Shown: positions 1-10,110 of the stretch, piece by piece | How positions within the stretch are numbered: the first letter of the stretch is position 1 | How the letters are laid out: every line of letters starts with the position of its first letter | NCBI RefSeq assembly: GCF_014202475.1 | Contig: NZ_JACHGV010000002.1 | Location: 186,001-250,000, forward strand | Direction of reading: 5' to 3' | DNA: 64,000 nt | Origin: Streptomyces paradoxus | GTDB lineage: Bacteria; Actinomycetota; Actinomycetes; Streptomycetales; Streptomycetaceae | Position numbers and translations under genes: made by a program | Notes under the pieces: generated by a model | What the model was told of the DNA's origin: nothing | What the model saw: the letters and a program-made list of their open reading frames with translations, nothing else | Databases searched by the model: none

Positions 1-1097
1 GCGACTCCGACCCGAAGTACGACGGCGTCTGGCGCCAGTCGCTCGCGCTGCTCGCGCAGGACACCGTGGGGGTGAAGCCGGCGGAGAAGTCCGTGCAGTG
101 GCTGGTGCGCCAGCAGTGCGCGGACGGCGGCTTCGCCTCCTACCGCCCCGACCCCACCACCGCGTGCGACGCCAAGACCATGCTCGACACCAACGCCACG
201 TCCGCCGCCGTGCAGGCCCTCACCGCGCTCGGCGGGCACGACGGCACCACCCGCAAGGCCGTCGGCTGGCTGAAGTCCGTACAGAACGAGGACGGCGGCT
301 GGGGCTACTCGCCCGGCGGGGCCAGCGACACCAACTCGACGTCGATCGTCATAGGGGCGCTCGCCGCCGCGGGCGAGAAGCCGGACCAGGTCGAGAAGGA
401 CGGCAAGTCGCCCCACGACGCGCTGCTGAAGCTCGCCCTGCCCTGCGGCGGCGACGGCGACGGCGCCTTCGCGTTCCAGCCGGACAAGAAGGGCCGGCTC
501 GCCGCCAACGCGGACGCCACGGCGGCCGGTGTACTCGGCGCCCTGGACAAGGGCATGGTCGTCGAGCCCGGCAAGAAGTCCGACGCGGCCTGCGAGAAGG
601 CCACGACGCCGCAGCAGGCGGCGGCGAACGGCGCGGGCTACCTCACCGCCGCCCTCGCCAAGGACGACAACCACCTCATGTCCGCCCTGGCCGGTGCCGA
701 GCCCCAGCCCGACTTCGGCAACACCGCCGACGCGGTCGTCGCGCTCGCCGCGCGGGGGGACACCGCGCAGGCGGAGAAGTCCGTGCGGTGGCTGGAGAAG
801 AACTCCGCGTCCTGGGCCGCCCAGAGCGGTCCGGCCGCCTACGCCCAGCTGATCTTCGCCGCCCACGCGACGGGCACGAACCCGCGTGACTTCGGCGGCG
901 CGGACCTCGTCAAGCAGCTGGGCGCGACGGGCCCGGCCCCGCAGGCCGCCGGGAAGAACGGGACCAAGGCCGCGGACGAGAAGGAGGACTCCGGCTCGGA
1001 CTTCTTCGGGGTCTGGTGGTACGTCGGCGTCTGCCTGGTCGCCGGCATCGGCATCGGGTTCCTGTTCACCGGCCGCAAGAAGCAGCAGCAGCTGTGA
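1..1097 (+). CDS. Prenyltransferase/squalene-oxidase-repeat surface protein (5' end outside window)
   Basis: The reading frame is open from base 3, so the gene begins before the window. The visible 364 residues contain repeated QxxDGGF/W motifs (QQCADGGF, QNEDGGWGY), the signature of alpha/alpha-barrel prenyltransferase/squalene-oxidase repeats. The C terminus has a Lys/Asp/Glu-rich stretch, one membrane helix (about GVWWYVGVCLVAGIGIGF) and a basic tail GRKKQQQL, so it is probably anchored outside the cell. It overlaps the next gene by 3 bases (GTGA) and heads an operon with a second secreted protein and a complete ECF transporter. The same barrel fold occurs in vitamin B12 carrier proteins (intrinsic factor, transcobalamin). 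I infer a substrate-capture role rather than terpene chemistry; that role is not proven by sequence. Confidence 0.8.
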   Translation, partial: DSDPKYDGVWRQSLALLAQDTVGVKPAEKSVQWLVRQQCADGGFASYRPDPTTACDAKTMLDTNATSAAVQALTALGGHDGTTRKAVGWLKSVQNEDGGWGYSPGGASDTNSTSIVIGALAAAGEKPDQVEKDGKSPHDALLKLALPCGGDGDGAFAFQPDKKGRLAANADATAAGVLGALDKGMVVEPGKKSDAACEKATTPQQAAANGAGYLTAALAKDDNHLMSALAGAEPQPDFGNTADAVVALAARGDTAQAEKSVRWLEKNSASWAAQSGPAAYAQLIFAAHATGTNPRDFGGADLVKQLGATGPAPQAAGKNGTKAADEKEDSGSDFFGVWWYVGVCLVAGIGIGFLFTGRKKQQQL

Positions 1098-1729
1098 TCC
1101 GCCGGGCCGTTCTCCTCCTCCTGGCCTCGCTCCTGCTGTGCGCGGGCGCGGGCCAGGCCCAGGCCGCCGGTTACCGGTACTGGTCGTTCTGGGAGCGCGA
1201 CGCCGGCCGCTGGGTCTACGCCACCCAGGGCCCGTCCCTGGCCCGCCCCTCCGACGGCGACGTCCAGGGCTTCCGCTTCGCGGTGAGCGAGGACTCCGCG
1301 AGCGCGGTCCGGCCGCGCGGCACCGCCGACTTCGCGACGATCTGCGCGAAGACGCCCGCGCAGGACGGCAGGAAGCGGGTGGCCCTGGTCATCGACTTCG
1401 GCACACCGTCGGACGCCCCCGGGGGCGAATCCCCGCCCGCCGCCCGCACGGCCTGCGCCCGGGTCTCCCCCGACGCGACGACGGCCGAGGCCCTGGCGGC
1501 GGTGGCCGAGCCGCTGCGCTACGACACCAACGCCCTGCTGTGCGCGATCTCGGGCTATCCGCGGAAGGGCTGTGGCGAGCAGGTCTCCCGGAAGCAGCGA
1601 GAGCACAAGCCGGCCGCGGAGCAGAACTCCCCCTCGGACGACGGGCCGTCCCTCAGCCTGATCGGCGGTATCGCCGTGGTGGTGGTCCTGGGCGGCGCGG
1701 CGATCTGGCAGGTACGGCGGCGTGGATAG
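1094..1729 (+). CDS. Secreted, C-terminally anchored SCO2322-family protein
   Basis: 211 residues from a GTG start overlapping the upstream stop (GTGA at 1094-1097). The N terminus is a signal peptide (IRRAVLLLLASLLLCAGAGQ, cleavage near QAQA-AG), followed by a globular domain starting YRYWSFWERDAGRWVY with paired cysteines, and a C-terminal membrane helix (LIGGIAVVVVLGGAAIW) ending in VRRRG. It overlaps the following cbiQ-like gene by 8 bases, so it is translationally linked to it. Family function is unknown to me; the strict linkage to an ECF transporter suggests it helps present a substrate at the membrane surface. Confidence 0.8.
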   Translation: MIRRAVLLLLASLLLCAGAGQAQAAGYRYWSFWERDAGRWVYATQGPSLARPSDGDVQGFRFAVSEDSASAVRPRGTADFATICAKTPAQDGRKRVALVIDFGTPSDAPGGESPPAARTACARVSPDATTAEALAAVAEPLRYDTNALLCAISGYPRKGCGEQVSRKQREHKPAAEQNSPSDDGPSLSLIGGIAVVVVLGGAAIWQVRRRG

Positions 1730-2813
1730 CGGCCCTCGGCGTCGCGGCCGGGCCCAGCTGCATCCCGGCGCCTGGTGGCTCTGGGCGCTGGCGCTCGGCA
1801 CCGCCGCCACCCGCACCACCAACCCCCTGCTCCTCGCGCTCCTCATCTCGGTCTCCGCGTACGTCGTGGCGACCCGCCGCCCCGACACCCCCTGGTCCCG
1901 CTCCTACGGCGCCTTCGTCAAGCTCGCCCTCGCGGTGATCCTCATCCGCCTCGGCTTCGCGATCGTCCTCGGCTCCCCCATCCCGGGCACGAACACCCTC
2001 CTCACCCTCCCCGAACTGCCCCTCCCCGCCTGGGCCCAGGGCATCCGGCTCGGCGGCGAGGTCACCGCGGAGGCCCTCACCTTCGCGCTGTACGACGGTC
2101 TGCGGCTGGCCACGCTCCTCATCTGCGTGGGCGCCGCGAACGCCCTCGCGAACCCCTCCCGTCTCCTCAAGTCCCTCCCGGGCGCCCTGTACGAGATGGG
2201 CGTCGCGGTCGTCGTCGCCCTCACCTTCGCCCCGAGCCTCATCGCCGACGTCCAGCGGCTGCGCGCCGCGCGCCGTCTGCGCGGGCGCCCGGACCAGGGC
2301 GTCCGGGGCTTGCTGCAGGTGGGGCTCCCGGTCCTGGAGGGCGCGCTGGAGCGTTCCGTCGCCCTGGCCGCCGCGATGGACGCCCGCGGCTACGGCCGTA
2401 CCGCCCAGGTCCCGCCCGCCGTACGCCGTACCACCGCCGCCCTCACCCTCGGCGGCCTGCTCGGCGTCTGCGCGGGAACGTACGGTCTCCTCACGGCCGA
2501 GGGCGCCGCCTACGGTCTGCCCGTCCTCCTCGCGGGTCTCGCCGCCGCCCTCGCGGGCCTCAAGCTCGGCGGCCGCCGGTCCCTGCGCACCCGCTACCGC
2601 CCGGACCGCTGGGACGTGCGCGCCTGGCTGGTCGTCGCCTCCGGCGTCGCGGTGGCGGCCCTGCTCGCCCTCGCCGCGGCCCGTGACCCCGCGGCCCTCC
2701 ACCCGGGCGTGGTCCCGCTGGTCGCCCCCACCCTCCCCCTCTGGCCGGCCGCGGCCGTCCTGCTCGGCCTGGTGCCCGCGTTCGTCGCCCCTGATCCCAA
2801 GGAGCTGTCGTGA
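1722..2813 (+). CDS. ECF transporter transmembrane (T) component, CbiQ/EcfT family
   Basis: 363 residues from GTG. It is the energy-coupling-factor T component, the membrane scaffold that couples two ATPases to a substrate-binding S component. Multiple hydrophobic segments are followed by the cytoplasmic coupling region with Arg-rich helices: RAARRLRGR and the family signature AAAMDARGYGR (residues about 216-226). The C terminus carries additional membrane segments, making it longer than the 260-residue family norm. The gene overlaps its neighbours at both ends (8 bases upstream, GTGA-type 4 bases downstream), so it is mid-operon. The transported vitamin cannot be read from this subunit. Confidence 0.88.
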   Translation: MDSGPRRRGRAQLHPGAWWLWALALGTAATRTTNPLLLALLISVSAYVVATRRPDTPWSRSYGAFVKLALAVILIRLGFAIVLGSPIPGTNTLLTLPELPLPAWAQGIRLGGEVTAEALTFALYDGLRLATLLICVGAANALANPSRLLKSLPGALYEMGVAVVVALTFAPSLIADVQRLRAARRLRGRPDQGVRGLLQVGLPVLEGALERSVALAAAMDARGYGRTAQVPPAVRRTTAALTLGGLLGVCAGTYGLLTAEGAAYGLPVLLAGLAAALAGLKLGGRRSLRTRYRPDRWDVRAWLVVASGVAVAALLALAAARDPAALHPGVVPLVAPTLPLWPAAAVLLGLVPAFVAPDPKELS

Positions 2814-4465
2814 TCCGCTTCGAGGATGTCTCCGTGACCTACGACGGGGCCGCCGAACCCACCGTCCAGGGCATCGACTTCGAGGTCCCCGAAGGCGAAC
2901 TCGTCCTGCTGGCGGGTCCGTCCGGCGTCGGCAAGTCCACCGTCCTGGGCGCGGTCAGCGGACTCGTCCCGCACTTCACCGGCGGCACCCTGCGCGGCCG
3001 GGTCACGGTCGCCGGCCGCGACACCCGCACCCACAAGCCGCGCGAACTGGCCGACGTCGTGGGGACGGTCGGCCAGGATCCGCTCTCCCACTTCGTCACG
3101 GACACCGTCGAGGACGAACTGGCCTACGGCATGGAGTCGCTGGGCCTCGCCCCGGACGTGATGCGCCGCCGCGTCGAGGAGACGCTGGACCTGCTGGGCC
3201 TCGCCGGCCTGCGTGACCGGCCGATCGCCACGCTCTCCGGCGGCCAGCAGCAGCGCGTCGCGATCGGCTCGGTCCTCACCCCGCACCCGGGCGTCCTCGT
3301 CCTGGACGAGCCGACCTCCGCGCTGGACCCGGCGGCCGCCGAGGAGGTGCTGGCCGTCCTCCAGCGGCTCGTGCACGACCTCGGCACGACGGTCCTCATG
3401 GCCGAACACCGTCTGGAACGCGTCATCCAGTACGCCGACCAGGTCGTCCTCCTGCCCGCCCCGGGCGCCTCCCCGCTCCTGGGCGACCCGGCCGAGGTGA
3501 TGGCGGTGTCCCCGGTGTACCCCCCGGTGGTGGCCCTGGGCCGCCTGGCGGGCTGGACCCCTCTGCCCCTGACGGTCCGCGACGCCCGGCGCAGGGCAGG
3601 AGACCTGAAGCAACAGCTGCGCAACGCCCCTGACAAGGGGCGCGGGGAACCGCGCGACAAGCCACGGACAACCCGCGCCCGCAAGCGATCCGCACACCCC
3701 ACCCCCGTAGGCCGAGCAGAAGCCCTCTCCGTACTCCGCGGCCGCGTCCAGGCCCTGAGCCACGTCGACCTCACCATCACCCCCGGCGAGACCATCGCCC
3801 TCATGGGCCGCAACGGCGCCGGAAAGTCCACCCTGCTCAACTCCCTGGTCGGCCTCGTCAAACCCAGCTCCGGAACCGTCCTCCTCGGCGATGCCACACC
3901 CCACCGCACCCCGCCGAAGGACCTCGTCCGCAAGGTCGGCCTGGTCCCCCAGGAGCCGCGCGACCTGCTCTACGCCGACACCGTCGCCGCCGAGTGCGCG
4001 GCGGCCGACCGGGACGCCGGAGCGGACCCCGGCACCTGCCGCGCCCTGGTCACCGAGCTGCTGCCCGGCGTCACCGACGGCACCCACCCCCGGGACCTCT
4101 CCGAGGGGCAGCGGCTCGCGCTCGCCCTGGCCGTCGTGCTGACCGCCCGGCCCCCGCTGCTCCTGCTGGACGAGCCGACCCGGGGCCTGGACTACGCGGC
4201 GAAGGCCCGGCTGGTCACGGTGCTGCGCGCGCTGGCCGCCGAGGGGCACGCCATCGTCCTGGCCACGCACGACGTGGAGCTCGCGGCGGAGATCGCCCAC
4301 CGGGTGGTGCTGCTGGCCGAGGGCGAGGTGATCGCGGACGGACCGACGGCGGACGTCGTGGTCTCCTCGCCGTCCTTCGCCCCGCAGGTCACCAAGATCC
4401 TGGCGCCCCAGCACTGGCTCACGGTCACCGAGGTCCGCGCGGCCCTCCGGGAGAGCGGCCGATGA
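2810..4465 (+). CDS. ECF transporter ATPase, two fused ABC domains (EcfA/CbiO type)
   Basis: 551 residues from GTG. Two complete ABC domains lie in one chain. Domain 1: Walker A GPSGVGKST at 36-44, signature LSGGQQQRVAIG, Walker B VLVLDEPTSALD. Domain 2: Walker A GRNGAGKST, signature LSEGQRLALAL, Walker B LLLLDEPTRGLD, switch His in ATHD. In many bacteria these are separate EcfA and EcfA' subunits. The linker (about residues 262-300) is basic and low-complexity; it is partly encoded by a dispersed repeat at 3626-3665. The stop overlaps the start of the S component gene (ATGA). It energises uptake by the complex encoded at 1722-5310. Confidence 0.92.
   Translation: MIRFEDVSVTYDGAAEPTVQGIDFEVPEGELVLLAGPSGVGKSTVLGAVSGLVPHFTGGTLRGRVTVAGRDTRTHKPRELADVVGTVGQDPLSHFVTDTVEDELAYGMESLGLAPDVMRRRVEETLDLLGLAGLRDRPIATLSGGQQQRVAIGSVLTPHPGVLVLDEPTSALDPAAAEEVLAVLQRLVHDLGTTVLMAEHRLERVIQYADQVVLLPAPGASPLLGDPAEVMAVSPVYPPVVALGRLAGWTPLPLTVRDARRRAGDLKQQLRNAPDKGRGEPRDKPRTTRARKRSAHPTPVGRAEALSVLRGRVQALSHVDLTITPGETIALMGRNGAGKSTLLNSLVGLVKPSSGTVLLGDATPHRTPPKDLVRKVGLVPQEPRDLLYADTVAAECAAADRDAGADPGTCRALVTELLPGVTDGTHPRDLSEGQRLALALAVVLTARPPLLLLDEPTRGLDYAAKARLVTVLRALAAEGHAIVLATHDVELAAEIAHRVVLLAEGEVIADGPTADVVVSSPSFAPQVTKILAPQHWLTVTEVRAALRESGR
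3626..3665 (+). repeat. Dispersed Streptomyces repeat, copy 1 (inside ABC ATPase gene)
   Basis: Consists of GCCCC-tgacaa-GGGGC (a small hairpin) running into GCGCGGGGAACCGCGCGAC and then AAGCCAC. Bases 3637-3665 match 42463-42491 at 28 of 29 positions, and the same core occurs at 45040-45140 and 62096-62123. Here it lies in frame and encodes linker residues of about APDKGRGEPRDKP between the two ATPase domains. Confidence 0.8.
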
Positions 4466-5310
4466 GCCTGAAGACGGCCACCCGCGGGCCCGCTCAGCGG
4501 CAGGCCCGGGCCGTCCGCCTCGGCCCCCGCTCCCTCACCGCCCTGGCCCTGGTCAGCGCGGTGGGCGTCGGCGGCTTCGGCTGGCCCTTCCTCGCCCCGC
4601 CCACGTCGCGGCTCAGCGCGCACGCGCAGGACGCGCCCTGGCTCTTCGCGGGCCTGCTGGTGCTGCTGGTGGCGGTCGTGGCCGCGGCGATCTCGGAGTC
4701 CGGGCTGGGTCCGAAGGCGGTCGCGATGCTCGGCGTGCTGGCCGCCACGGGGGCGGCCCTGCGGCCGATCGGCGCCGGTACCGCCGGGATCGAGCCGATG
4801 TTCTTCCTGATGGTGCTGAGCGGCCGGGTGCTCGGCCCGGGCTTCGGGTTCGTCCTCGGCTCGGTGACCATGTTCGCCTCCGCGCTGCTCACGGGCGGGG
4901 TCGGGCCGTGGCTGCCGTTCCAGATGCTGGCGATGGGCTGGTTCGCGATGGGCGCGGGCCTGCTGCCGGGCCCGGACCGGCTGCGCGGCCGGGCCGAACT
5001 CGCGATGCTCGCCGGTTACGGCTTCCTCGCCGCGTTCGCCTACGGCACGGTGATGAACATGGCGGGCTGGCCCTTCATGAGCGCCCTCGCCTCGAACGTG
5101 GCCTTCGACCCGCACGCGCCGGTCGCCACGAACCTGGCCCGTTTCGTCGCCTACTGCGTCACCACGTCGCTCGGCTGGGACCTGGGACGGGCCGTCGTCA
5201 CGGTCGTCCTGACTCTCACGCTCGGCCCGGCCGTGCTCAGGGCACTGCGCCGGGCGACCCGCCGGGCGGCCTTCGAGACGCCCGTCACGTTCGAGGCGCC
5301 CCGGCAGTGA
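4462..5310 (+). CDS. ECF transporter substrate-binding (S) component, CbrT/QrtT-like
   Basis: 282 residues, ATG overlapping the upstream TGA. About six hydrophobic segments. The motif GVGPWLPFQMLAMGW with nearby ASNVAFDP resembles, from memory, the GPWTPWQM motif of QrtT/CbrT-type S components, a group that includes a cobalamin/cobinamide transporter. The N-terminal extension is basic and cytoplasmic. Being last of the operon after T and A components, it completes the transporter. Substrate is inferred only: a corrinoid fits the motif and the upstream intrinsic-factor-like barrel protein, but queuosine precursors or another vitamin are possible. Confidence 0.75.
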   Translation: MSLKTATRGPAQRQARAVRLGPRSLTALALVSAVGVGGFGWPFLAPPTSRLSAHAQDAPWLFAGLLVLLVAVVAAAISESGLGPKAVAMLGVLAATGAALRPIGAGTAGIEPMFFLMVLSGRVLGPGFGFVLGSVTMFASALLTGGVGPWLPFQMLAMGWFAMGAGLLPGPDRLRGRAELAMLAGYGFLAAFAYGTVMNMAGWPFMSALASNVAFDPHAPVATNLARFVAYCVTTSLGWDLGRAVVTVVLTLTLGPAVLRALRRATRRAAFETPVTFEAPRQ

Positions 5311-5456
5311 GGCCCCCCACATGACCCACGTCACGTACGAAGCAGGGCCGTAGGAACGCGGGCCCGGTCACACCGCCGGTGCCGCGCCTGACATGCGGCC
5401 CGGCCTAGTAGGACAGGGCTTTGCCGGTACGGGCGGGCCCTGTTTCCCTGGACGAC

Positions 5457-5493
5457 CAGGCGACGGCCCCCAGATCCCCGGGGCCGTCGCCTG
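5457..5493. terminator. Bidirectional terminator between convergent genes
   Basis: Perfect 14-bp stem: CAGGCGACGGCCCC (5457-5470) pairs with GGGGCCGTCGCCTG (5480-5493) around a 9-base loop. It sits between the end of the ECF S component (5310) and the end of the P450 gene (5515), so it can serve both strands. Confidence 0.8.
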
Positions 5494-5514
5494 CGCCATG
5501 TCCGGCGCGGTACG

Positions 5515-6750
5515 TCAGCCCGTACTCACCGGAAGCTCCTTCACCCCGTTGATCCACGCCGACCGCAGCCGGCGCGGGTCCCCGACCAGCCTCAGCCCGG
5601 GCATGGCGTCGGCGATCGCGTTGAAGATGAGGTTGATCTCCAGCACCGCGAGGGACTTGCCGAGGCAGTAGTGCGGTCCGCCGCCGCCGAAACCGAGGTG
5701 CGGGTTGGGATCGCGGGTGACGTCGAAGGTGTCCGGGTCGTCGAAGACCTCCGGGTCGTGATTGGCCGAGGCGTAGAACAGGCCCAGCCGGTCGCCCTTG
5801 CGGATGCGCTTGCCGCCGAGTTCGGTGTCCTCGGTGGCCGTGCGCTGGAAGGCGGCGACGGGGGTCGCCCAGCGCACGATCTCCTCGGCCGCCGTCTCCG
5901 GACGGTCGCTCTTGTACAGCTCCCACTGTCCGGGGTGGGTGAGGAAGGCGTGCATGCCGTGGGTGATGGCGTTGCGGGTGGTCTCGTTGCCCGCGACGGC
6001 CAGCATCAGCACGAAGAAGCCGAACTCGTCGGAGCTCAGGTTGCCCTCGTCCTCCGCCGCGACGAGCTGCGTGACGATGTCGTGCGCCGGGCACTGCTTG
6101 CGGTCGGCGGCCATGTTCATCGCGTAGGCGATGATCTCCGTGGCCGACTCGGCGCCGACCTCCTCGGTGATGGCGTACTCGGGATCGTCGTACGCGATCA
6201 TCTTGTTGGACCAGTCGAAGATCTTGTCCCGGTCCTCCTGCGGGACACCCATGAGCTCGGCGATCGCCTGGAGGGGCAGTTCGCAGGCGACCTGGGTGAC
6301 GAAGTCGAACGGCCCGGTGTGCGCGCGGGCGTTCTCGACGATGGAGTGGGCCCGCGCCCGCAGCCGGTCCTCCAGTGCCCGGATCGCCCGGGGCGTGAAC
6401 CCGCGCTGCACGATCTGCCGGACCCGGGTGTGCTCCGGCGGGTCCATGTTCAGCAGGATCAGCCGCTGTGCGTCGATGGCGTCGCGCTCGATGTGCTCGT
6501 TGAAGCGGATGATCGCCGTGTTGAGGGACGACGAGAACAACTCGGGATGCGTGGAGACGTACTTGACGTCGGCGTGCCGGGTGACGGCCCAGTAGCCCTC
6601 GTCCCGGAAGCCGGCGAGACCGGCCCGCTGCGGCACCCAGCAGACCGGTTCGGCCCGGCGCAGCTCGGCGAACTCCGGCAGGGGCACGCGGTGGTGCAGC
6701 AGATCGGGGTCGGTGAAGTCGAACCCGTCGGGCAGCGCGGGACAGGGCAT
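5515..6750 (-). CDS. cyp125: Cytochrome P450, CYP125-type steroid C26/C27 monooxygenase
   Basis: 411 residues. The N terminus MPCPALPDGFDFTDPD, NMDPPEHTRVRQIVQRGFTP, CELPLQAIAELMGVPQEDR and ANHDPEVF resemble mycobacterial CYP125 closely as I recall it. Key P450 elements are intact: I-helix AGNETT (253-258), ExxR E290/R293, and haem-ligand Cys362 in FGGGGPHYCLG. CYP125 oxidises the terminal methyl of the cholesterol side chain, first step of side-chain degradation. It is divergent from a FadA5-type thiolase, the same partnership seen in mycobacterial cholesterol loci, and two KstR-like sites lie in the shared promoter region. Physiological substrate in this organism is inferred. Confidence 0.87.
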   Translation of the reverse strand: MPCPALPDGFDFTDPDLLHHRVPLPEFAELRRAEPVCWVPQRAGLAGFRDEGYWAVTRHADVKYVSTHPELFSSSLNTAIIRFNEHIERDAIDAQRLILLNMDPPEHTRVRQIVQRGFTPRAIRALEDRLRARAHSIVENARAHTGPFDFVTQVACELPLQAIAELMGVPQEDRDKIFDWSNKMIAYDDPEYAITEEVGAESATEIIAYAMNMAADRKQCPAHDIVTQLVAAEDEGNLSSDEFGFFVLMLAVAGNETTRNAITHGMHAFLTHPGQWELYKSDRPETAAEEIVRWATPVAAFQRTATEDTELGGKRIRKGDRLGLFYASANHDPEVFDDPDTFDVTRDPNPHLGFGGGGPHYCLGKSLAVLEINLIFNAIADAMPGLRLVGDPRRLRSAWINGVKELPVSTG

Positions 6751-6822
6751 GGGCGGCTCCCACCACTCGTACCGACTCTGAGGTCTGACGGCCCATCAGC
6801 TGTGCGGAGTTGCGGTGACGGT

Positions 6823-6836
6823 AGTAACGGGTTCTA
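6823..6836. promoter_or_regulatory. Candidate KstR-like operator (P450 side)
   Basis: AGTAACGGGTTCTA matches the recalled KstR consensus TnnAACnnGTTnnA at every fixed position except the first. It is 73 bases upstream of the cyp125 start, in the 218-base divergent region. Confidence 0.5.
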
Positions 6837-6916
6837 CAAGTAGCAAGAGGCGTGGGCCTGCCAATTGCCCGCACGACTATTGCGGTCACCGAGCGGCCCT
6901 CAGCACACTACTGACA

Positions 6917-6938
6917 GAACTAGAACGCGTACTAGTTC
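6917..6938. promoter_or_regulatory. Candidate KstR-like operator, 22-bp palindrome (thiolase side)
   Basis: An inverted repeat with 10 of 11 base pairs (GAACTAGAACG / CGTACTAGTTC). Its inner 14-mer TAGAACGCGTACTA (6921-6934) fits TnnAACnnGTTnnA with one mismatch (GTA for GTT). It ends 30 bases before the thiolase ATG and so probably overlaps that promoter. Confidence 0.55.
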
Positions 6939-6944
6939 CGCTGA

Positions 6945-8316
<1,372 letters not shown>

Positions 8317-9143
8317 AGCGTTCCTCCATTACGCGCCGGATCAACTCCGCCGAGTCCTTGAGGGAAAGCGCGGCGGCCCGAAGGTGATCGTAACGGAGCG
8401 AGCAGTCCTTGACGGTGTTCGGGTTTGCAGTCGGATGCCCGATGCCGTACCCCTCGGTATAGACAATGTCCGGGTCGCGTTCGAAGCGGTAGAGGTTGAA
8501 TGCGCCTTGAAGCCCGACGTGCGCACCGGCCGAAAACGGGAGCACCTGGATGTTGATCCGGGAGTTGCGCTCAAAAGCCAACAGGTGGCCCAGTTGACCC
8601 CGCATGGTTTCAACACCGCCGATTTCCTGGTGCAGCGCCGCCTCGCTGATGACCATCCACAGGACCGGGGGCATCTCCTTCTCGAAGATGCGCTGGCGGG
8701 CCAGCCGTACGGCAGTGCGATCATCCAGGTCGGTCTGATCCAGCACTCCCAGGACGGCACGGGCGTACGAGGGTGCCTGGAGGAGCCCGTGCACCACGTG
8801 GGTCTGGAACGTGCAGATCTCCAGAGCCCTGCCCTCCAGCTCCGCCACCTGCTGAAACCACGCCGGAAGCCGACTCCGCAACACCAACTCGACGAGCCGG
8901 GAGAACATACCGTCGGTTCCCAGCGCCGCATCCGCCCGTTCGCTGAACTCCGGCGTCGGAAGTTTCCGCGCCGTCTCGATCTGGCCCACCAGGGAGCCCG
9001 TGTAGTTGAGGATGTCCCCCAACTGCCGCTGCGTCAGCCCGGCGGCCTCCCTGCGCCGCCGGAGCTCGAAGCCGTAGTAGTCGAGCGGCGACGCGCCCGG
9101 GTCAAGGGCGTTGATGTGGGTCACGGCAGAAGCCCCTCTCACG

Positions 9144-9170
9144 CAACCCGGTCCACAAAGGAACCGGTTG
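9144..9170. promoter_or_regulatory. Possible operator between XRE and ATPase genes
   Basis: Imperfect inverted repeat CAACCCGGT (9144-9152) and ACCGGTTG (9163-9170), with one bulged C, in the divergent promoter region. Its position suits autoregulation by the XRE protein; this is inference only. Confidence 0.3.
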
Positions 9171-9217
9171 TATCCGTTCCGTAGCCGAGGGTAGTCACCG
9201 CACGTCAGCCTCGTCTC

Positions 9218-9613
9218 GTGAACGAATACATTCCCGCCCAGTACGCGATGCGCCTCACCGTCGGCTCGCACGCCCCCCGGCACGTCCGCCGCATCGTCCG
9301 CTCCTTCCTCGAGGAGTGGCGCATGCCCGAGCTGTCGGACGCCGTGGAGCTGGGCGTGACGGAGCTGCTCGCCAACGTCGTACGGCACGTCCCGGACCGG
9401 CGCTGCGCACTACTGCTGCTGCGGCAGCCCACGGGCGTGCGAGTGGAGGTCACGGACGGCAGCGATGAACTGCCGTGCGCACCGGAGGGGTTGGACACGG
9501 AGGCCGAGAACGGCCGAGGGTTGCTCCTGCTGGACGCGATGGCGGACAAGTGGGGCGTGTCGCCGTGGTCCGCGGGCGGGAAGACCGTGTGGTTCGAATG
9601 CGCGGCCCGCTAA
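9218..9613 (+). CDS. Anti-sigma-type ATP-binding protein (HATPase_c_2, RsbW-like)
   Basis: 131 residues from GTG. It shows the N-box ELGVTELLANVVRHV and the glycine-rich ATP lid region ENGRGLLLLDAMADKWGV of serine-kinase anti-sigma factors. Length matches single-domain RsbW-like proteins of Streptomyces. Divergent from the XRE/DUF397 pair, forming the common three-gene arrangement. The target (sigma or anti-anti-sigma factor) is not encoded nearby. The stop overlaps the convergent peptidoglycan-binding gene by 4 bases. Confidence 0.88.
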   Translation: MNEYIPAQYAMRLTVGSHAPRHVRRIVRSFLEEWRMPELSDAVELGVTELLANVVRHVPDRRCALLLLRQPTGVRVEVTDGSDELPCAPEGLDTEAENGRGLLLLDAMADKWGVSPWSAGGKTVWFECAAR

Positions 9614-10029
9614 CAGAAGGGAGCGCCCGGCGCGTTGGCCCAGAAGGAGAGGAACGACCAGGTCTGCGCCCCGATGCGACCGTCCACGACGATGCCGGCG
9701 CACTGCTGGAAGGCGCGAGTCGCGGACTGCGTGACTCGGCCGAAGTCTCCGTCCTCGTCCAGGCCCGCGCCGATCGCCTGGTTCAGGTAGCACTGGGCTT
9801 GCTGGACCGCCGCCCCGGACGATCCCAGACGAAGGCTCGGCCGGCTGTCGGTGAAGTCGCAGACGTCGTCCGGCCCTTGGGCCACGAGGACTGCTGGACG
9901 ATTCGACTTGTCTGCGACCTGGGCTGGTTTGACGGTGTCGGTCGCCGAAGCCACGGCCGGTGCTGCCGCGAGGGACATGGGAAGTGCCAGCGCCGCTACG
10001 GCGGTGAGGACACGTCGCATCCCGATCAC
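9610..10029 (-). CDS. Secreted peptidoglycan-binding-domain protein
   Basis: 139 residues (a start at Met4 is also possible). Signal peptide MRRVLTAVAALALPMSLAAA ending ASA, then a short linker and one PG_binding_1 repeat (PSLRLGSSGAAVQQAQCYLN ... DGDFGRVTQSATRAFQQ ... VDGRIGAQTWSFL) with cysteines that may form disulphides. No catalytic domain is present. Probably binds the cell wall. Its stop lies inside the convergent ATPase gene stop region. Confidence 0.85.
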   Translation of the reverse strand: MIGMRRVLTAVAALALPMSLAAAPAVASATDTVKPAQVADKSNRPAVLVAQGPDDVCDFTDSRPSLRLGSSGAAVQQAQCYLNQAIGAGLDEDGDFGRVTQSATRAFQQCAGIVVDGRIGAQTWSFLSFWANAPGAPFC

Positions 10030-10110
10030 CTCCAGAGAGGGTGCTCTTCCATCTCATCGTGCGCGGCCCTCACCCGGGTTGCATCTCGGGCAGGTTGCGC
10101 CGTCAACCAG

